From Zygnema cylindricum (Eukaryota > Streptophyta > Zygnematophyceae > Zygnematales > Zygnemataceae), in contig JBBHKE010000397.1 of NCBI GenBank assembly GCA_037447655.1, positions 1 to 10,265 of the forward strand: a stretch of DNA of 10,265 bases. Direction: 5' to 3'. The notes beneath the pieces are model-generated. The model saw only the letters and a list, made by a program, of their open reading frames with translations. It did not search any database and was not told the origin of the DNA. The position numbers and the translations under genes are program-made. Below are positions 6,692 to 10,265 of the stretch, in pieces; position 1 is the stretch's first letter, and each line of letters begins with the position of its first letter.

Positions 6692-7002
6692 CTGAAGAGA
6701 GCAAGACAAAAAATGTCAGCTACAGGACAAATTGAGGTCAGACGATGGTCCGGTAGCTGTCTCGCTCTAACTGGTTGAACTATAAAACATGCCAAAATAA
6801 GGGAAAAATCAAAAATCGGTTGATTCCACCAAATCAATAGAATTTGAGACAAAAAAATTTTTGTGGTTCATGAATTTTTTCCCTTTTCTAGCTTTTCCCC
6901 GTCCTTCTAATCTTTTTTTCTCACAGCAAATTTCCCCTTGAGACCTTCTCCAATACAGCTTCATGTGTTACATCCATTACTTGCCCGGTAGTCAAGACAA
7001 AC
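6692..7002 (-). other. Intron 1 of copy 2 (predicted)
   Basis: It is T-rich toward its minus-strand 3' end and finishes in an excellent polypyrimidine-CAG acceptor. The donor is ambiguous: ACA|GTTTGT at 7003/7002 keeps exon 2 in frame. The better-looking GCAA|GTAATG at 6981/6980 would add CLDYRA but shifts the frame. If the second is real, either another exon is missed or the gene has drifted. Confidence 0.4.
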
Positions 7003-7074
7003 TGTTGCTGCTCCAAGGTGGACAAAAATACAAACGACGAAACTAAAAGCAATTTTGCTGAATGGGGAAGCCAT
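7003..7074 (-). other. Predicted exon 1 of copy 2: signal peptide
   Basis: ATG at 7074 sits in a strong plant start context (GGAACCATGGCT). It encodes MASPFSK, a hydrophobic core IAFSFVVCIFVHL, then GAAT, a typical secretory signal peptide with a small-residue cleavage region. A TATA box lies 80 bp upstream. Choosing this start rests on context, hydrophobic core and promoter distance. Confidence 0.55.
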
Positions 7075-7153
7075 GGTTCCTTGTTCAAAATCGAACAACT
7101 TCCTGTTACAAAATGTTCTTATAAGGACTGGAGGCAAATAAGTAGAATAAGAA

Positions 7154-7161
7154 TATTTATA
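7154..7161 (-). promoter_or_regulatory. TATA box for root-cap-like copy 2
   Basis: TATAAATA on the minus strand, in GTATAAATATTC, 80 bp upstream of the ATG at 7074. A start about 30 bp downstream would give a 5' leader of about 50 nt. A CT-rich (GA on plus) stretch at 7188-7238 lies just upstream and resembles the CT/GA patches common near plant core promoters. Confidence 0.5.
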
Positions 7162-7187
7162 CAAGGCTGGCGAAGGGAGGCTGAGAG

Positions 7188-7238
7188 ATGGAAGGAGAAG
7201 GAGAGAGGGGAGAGAGAGAGGGGAGAGAAGAAAGGGAA
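7188..7238. repeat. GA-rich patch upstream of the predicted TATA box
   Basis: Imperfect GGAGAG/GAGAGG repeats on plus (CT on minus). It starts about 27 bp upstream of the TATA box, so it could be a promoter-proximal CT element or just one more microsatellite of this region. Confidence 0.6.
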
Positions 7239-7239
7239 G

Positions 7240-7650
7240 TGGTTGGTAATGATTCCCATTGCTGCAGTCTTCCTTTTAAGCTAAAAAAAATAATTCGAGA
7301 GACGGAGAGGAGCGAATTTTCTCTTGCAGCGGTCGTCCGATCAGGTATAAAGGGAATTTCAGGAGATCTGTCGGGAGGATTCAAGAGATTTAGACGGCGT
7401 TTGTCGCAATATGGACGTTGGCATTCTCAGTAAAATTTCGTTAGTTACTCTAATTGTTGAAATTTATGTATTTTCTAGGTCTGTATTGGAAAAATAAATA
7501 GAGTGTTGAAAAGAGGTGATTAATAGTTCACTTCTATATTTTAGTTAGAATGTAAAGAGAGAAAAAGAGAGGACCAAAGGCACGCCATGGTTGTCGCATC
7601 ATTAAGGAGGCAGAATGAATTAGAAGGTATTTTACTAGTTTTAGCAAAAT
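7240..7650. other. No gene recognised; distal upstream region of copy 2
   Basis: Short open frames exist on both strands but show no family motif and no codon-scale pattern. A TTTTCTCTTGCAG on the plus strand near 7317-7329 looks like a splice acceptor in isolation, with no supporting exon. Confidence 0.5.
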
Positions 7651-7653
7651 ACT

Positions 7654-7729
7654 GCCACATGCCGGATTTGAACCGGGGTCTGTAGGCTACTTTATCGACC
7701 AACGTCTTATCCATGAAGTCACTAACGAA
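7654..7729 (-). pseudogene. tRNA-Arg-like relic
   Basis: Minus strand: a good B box GGTTCAAATCC at 7664-7674 with T arm CCGG/CCGG, and a D-arm region ATGGATAAGACGTTGG resembling plant tRNA-Arg at the right distance, giving a tRNA-length 76 nt. The acceptor ends do not pair and the anticodon stem is poor. It could be a dead tRNA gene or the head of a tRNA-derived SINE; I saw no clear SINE tail. Confidence 0.45.
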
Positions 7730-7739
7730 ACGATACATG

Positions 7740-8825
7740 TGGAACGTTTCACGCATATTTACCTATTGATTCAAAGGACTAATTCGCATAACGAAAACGC
7801 GCATTAATCAATTCATGCATGGAAACGAATAGAAGCCGTATAAATATAACTGATCGGTCGGCCACCATTACAGCCGCCACCCGCAATAAGCTTTCGGCGG
7901 CCTTTGGGGATAGCGTCACGCGGTGCCACATGGCGCCACATTATTCGACACCGGAGAAGATGGGAGGAGGAATCATGGCTCCCAATTTGGCAGATGTCAC
8001 CTTGTAGACCATGTCGTACAATGGTCGTACAATAAGTACATCGCCCATCGTACCTTCTTGTACTATATGGTGTTCCTATTGGACTATGGTTTAGTAGTAG
8101 GTAGTCATGAGTAGGCAGACTAAGACTTAGTGATATTTTGGTACCTCTCTCTAAGAGAGCTTTTAACTATAAAGGTCATCTTTGACCAGCCATAACTTAA
8201 TGCTCGGGTGAGAAAATTCAGTGATTCTTTTTGCTGCGGACTCAGGGGGGTCCAAGCTACACAGAGGTGTAGTCGGTCAGAGACTTTGCGTGCCAGGGTG
8301 GCACTTATTCAGTGGGAAAGTCAAAGTGGGGAATATTGTCCAAAACACATATTCAAGCTTTGCATTCTGTGGTGGAACTGAGCACACAAAAGGTCTTCTC
8401 TTCACAGGGGTGAAGGTGTATTGGGGTTCTAATTGTAAAGGGATCATTCATTTGGGTTTATATCAACTTGGGGTCGGCACTATCTACATTAGCTTCTTTT
8501 GGATCTGCGATTCTGTGGGCAATGGAGCCTATAGAATTTCACTAATGACAATCGTTGACCTTCACATGGTGACGTATTTTTGTCTCTTTCTCTGTTGGGA
8601 ATGATAAAACTACGGAGGTTATATCTTTTTACCTACCAGTACCTTGCTTTAGACAAACTCGTAAAAGATTGAATTCTTTTCTGCGAAAAACGTCTTTTTT
8701 AATGTGCGTAGTGTTGGGTTCACTGTTGAGAATCGGCGTGACATTGACGATGTTTCGATTTGGGTGGCGCGCTTCGACTTCAAGTATGGAGTTTACGCTT
8801 CCCGTTGACGTCACTGTACTTCAGA
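7740..8825. other. Intergenic stretch, no supported gene
   Basis: The longest open frame (8221-8604, plus) starts at GTG, has no early ATG and shows no recognisable motif, so I do not call it a gene. TATAAATATA occurs near 7839 on plus, without a convincing coding region after it. Local base content is ordinary. Confidence 0.5.
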
Positions 8826-8833
8826 GGTCGCAA

Positions 8834-9260
8834 CTGGGTACTCGAATCCGTACCCGACCGTTACCTGACCGCCCGCATCGGATCCGCTACGGATTCGGGT
8901 GCCAAATTTCGGGGGATGGTCGGATTCGGGCGGGGGATTCACAAAAAAAAATAAAAAATTGGGCACGGCCGGATAAGCAAAAAACAAAAAAAATAAAGGT
9001 TTTGTACTGTCCGTACTATCCAACATTATTGTACTTTCTACTCTTGGTATCCTGGAATTGTGGAAGGTATGAGGGAGATGTACCATTATTTTATGCATAT
9101 TTGGGTACGGGCGGGTACGGGTAGTCGCAAGAAATCGAGTTTCGGTTAAATTTTATTTTCGTAAATAAGAATCGGGTAATAGTTAACAATTTAGGAGCGT
9201 GCCATAACCCGGACGGGTATCGGGTGTTCAGATTTTGAAAGAAAAAAATTGTTGGTTTCG
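8834..9260. repeat. CGGGTA/CGGGT-rich stretch, possible non-autonomous hAT-type DNA
   Basis: Repeated GGGTAC, CGGGT, CCGTACCCG and CGGGTATCGGGT motifs lie on both strands, notably at 8836-8860, 9104-9123, 9170-9178 and 9208-9226, with an AT-rich middle. Such subterminal motif clusters are typical of Ac/Ds-like hAT elements, but I could not identify matching terminal inverted repeats or an 8-bp target duplication. Confidence 0.3.
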
Positions 9261-9720
9261 GGTATCTAAAATTTTGACTTTTGCGACCTCTTTTAGGGTC
9301 TCGTGTCAAGCCGATTTATCATATCGCAACGCATCCATATCGATATCGCGATACCATTGGCGTCAAAGGTCGCAAACGGTTAACCGAAAACGTAACCGAC
9401 CGTCAACTCACCCTCCGCGTCTGTCGAGCGTGCCAAAGAAACACAAGGGAAGGGCGCGCTGCCCGGAATGGCCGGTCTCGGCGTCCTGCAAAGAACCCAC
9501 CAATGCGAATGCTTCCTATAATAATGATAATGCCCACTGCTGACCCCATCCCTCTTAATAGGCATGCATGCACGGATAGGAGAGGCACTAGGATAGGGAA
9601 TAGGGATGAGTGCATGGGGAAGCGAAAAGATCTCCCCTCCCCCTTACTTTCCCCATTAAGCCGGGGAAAGGGGTTGGGTTCTCGATAATCGGGTCGGTGC
9701 CCCAATTTTGTACTTATTCC
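9261..9720. other. Intergenic, no supported gene; small palindromes
   Basis: It contains overlapping palindromes ATATCGATAT (9337-9346) and TATCGCGATA (9344-9353). A CATCCCT...AGGGATG inverted pair flanks about 60 bp near 9547-9608. Open frames on both strands are Arg-rich and overlap each other in antisense, without family motifs. Confidence 0.45.
9562..9571. promoter_or_regulatory. RY-type palindrome GCATGCATGC
   Basis: It contains CATGCATG, the RY/Sph motif bound by B3 factors (ABI3/FUS3 class) in seed promoters. No gene start is seen nearby, so it may be chance. Confidence 0.2.
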
Positions 9721-9843
9721 ACAGGAAGTCTATAGCATTCGTTCCCTCAAAACCCATTGTTTCGATACCAGGAAATTGCAGTTTTACTCCGGGAAGTCCA
9801 CGCCAAAGCAAAAGAGACTACAAGTGAAGACAAAAATGCACTA

Positions 9844-9862
9844 CCACGTGGACATATAAAAA
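9844..9862 (+). promoter_or_regulatory. G-box next to a TATA-like sequence
   Basis: CCACGTGG at 9844-9851 is followed 3 bp later by TATAAAAA (9855-9862). A G-box this close to a TATA is unusual for a standard core promoter, but it precedes the open frame that runs off the right edge. Promoter function is inference. Confidence 0.25.
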
Positions 9863-10025
9863 TAAATAGGATTTGTTGTTTCAGATTTAACAATATCACC
9901 TTGACCACAAAAATAAAATATAAGATGGAAGATATAAAAGATGGCGAAGCAAGCTTAACATACCCCGGCAAATTACGATGACAATGGGAGAAAGGCGAAA
10001 TCTCTCCTGATGGTAGTGGAAATAG

Positions 10026-10265
10026 GTATGGTACTCCTTCAACCCTCAGTGTCCGCAGCTCAGAACCGACTACACTCTTCTCAGTTTGAAGCAGCGAAAA
10101 ATCCAAAAATCACCCAAAGGGACGGTAGTGCCAACCAGCAGCCCGAACTATGATTCCCAAAATGGACAAATCCAAAACAGAGATGGCAATAGAGTCAAAC
10201 AACACAAAGATTCTCCAAAAGAAGGTTTGTTGGAATTTTTGAGGGTTTTCACAGGAGACAGTACT
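10026..10265 (+). CDS. Unrecognised partial open frame leaving the right edge
   Basis: An 80-codon frame is open from just after a TAG (10023-10025) to the end of the window, with no ATG near its start. Its later part looks protein-like: PTSSPNYDSQNGQIQNRDGN, then SPKEGLLEFLRVFTGDST. I do not recognise a family. It could be an internal exon (a TTGTTGTTTCAG acceptor-like sequence sits at 9873-9884, too far upstream to be directly in frame), part of a retroelement, or chance. Confidence 0.22.

Noticed and set aside
8221-8604. 127-codon open frame on the plus strand
   Set aside because: It starts at GTG, has no ATG until near its end, no recognised motif, no splice signals and no neighbour support.
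9281-9705. Overlapping Arg-rich open frames on both strands
   Set aside because: They are mutually antisense, without motifs, in a GC-richer patch where open frames arise by chance.

Overview
The window looks like intergenic-rich nuclear DNA of a seed plant. Signs of this are GT-AG introns, long GA/CT microsatellites, a decayed Ty1/copia retrotransposon with its 3' LTR, a miniature LTR retrotransposon (TRIM) with an initiator-tRNA-Met primer site, and two copies of a plant root-cap/LEA-related gene. I cannot name the species. There is no bacterial-style operon, CRISPR array or phage.

Layout. Positions 1-1240 hold the truncated, frameshifted copy 1 of the root-cap-like gene (minus strand, 3' end off the left edge). 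Positions 1241-1594 hold nothing I recognise. Positions 1595-2261 are the C-terminal reverse transcriptase edge and RNase H of a copia polyprotein, broken by a 25-bp tandem duplication. A polypurine tract and a 3' LTR start at 2274. Positions 2680-3800 are AT-rich with no gene. At 3928-4420 the 3' end of the gene (about 165 bp) is repeated in tandem. Positions 4175-7074 are copy 2 of the gene: on the minus strand a TATA box, a signal-peptide exon and three further exons are visible, separated by introns, two of which carry CT microsatellites. Exon 3 of copy 2 is split by a 556-bp TRIM at 5401-5956. From 7240 to the right edge there is a tRNA-Arg-like relic, a GGGTA/CGGGT-rich stretch resembling non-autonomous hAT DNA, and a weak open frame running off the right edge.

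The most interesting object is the TRIM. Both of its LTRs contain a tRNA-like sequence in the same position and orientation. In the LTR at 5712-5956 it folds as a 71-nt cloverleaf with A and B boxes, 27 bp downstream of a TATA box. This arrangement is analogous to Cassandra elements, whose LTRs carry 5S rRNA, but with a tRNA module. The element lies in the same orientation as the gene it interrupts.

How the parts relate: copies 1 and 2 are a local duplication (roughly 1-1240 against 4410-6195). Copy 1 then lost its 5' exons and gained a 2-bp and an 11-bp frame-breaking difference. Copy 2 kept its upstream exons and promoter but took the TRIM insertion. All alignments were made by eye; identities are approximate.
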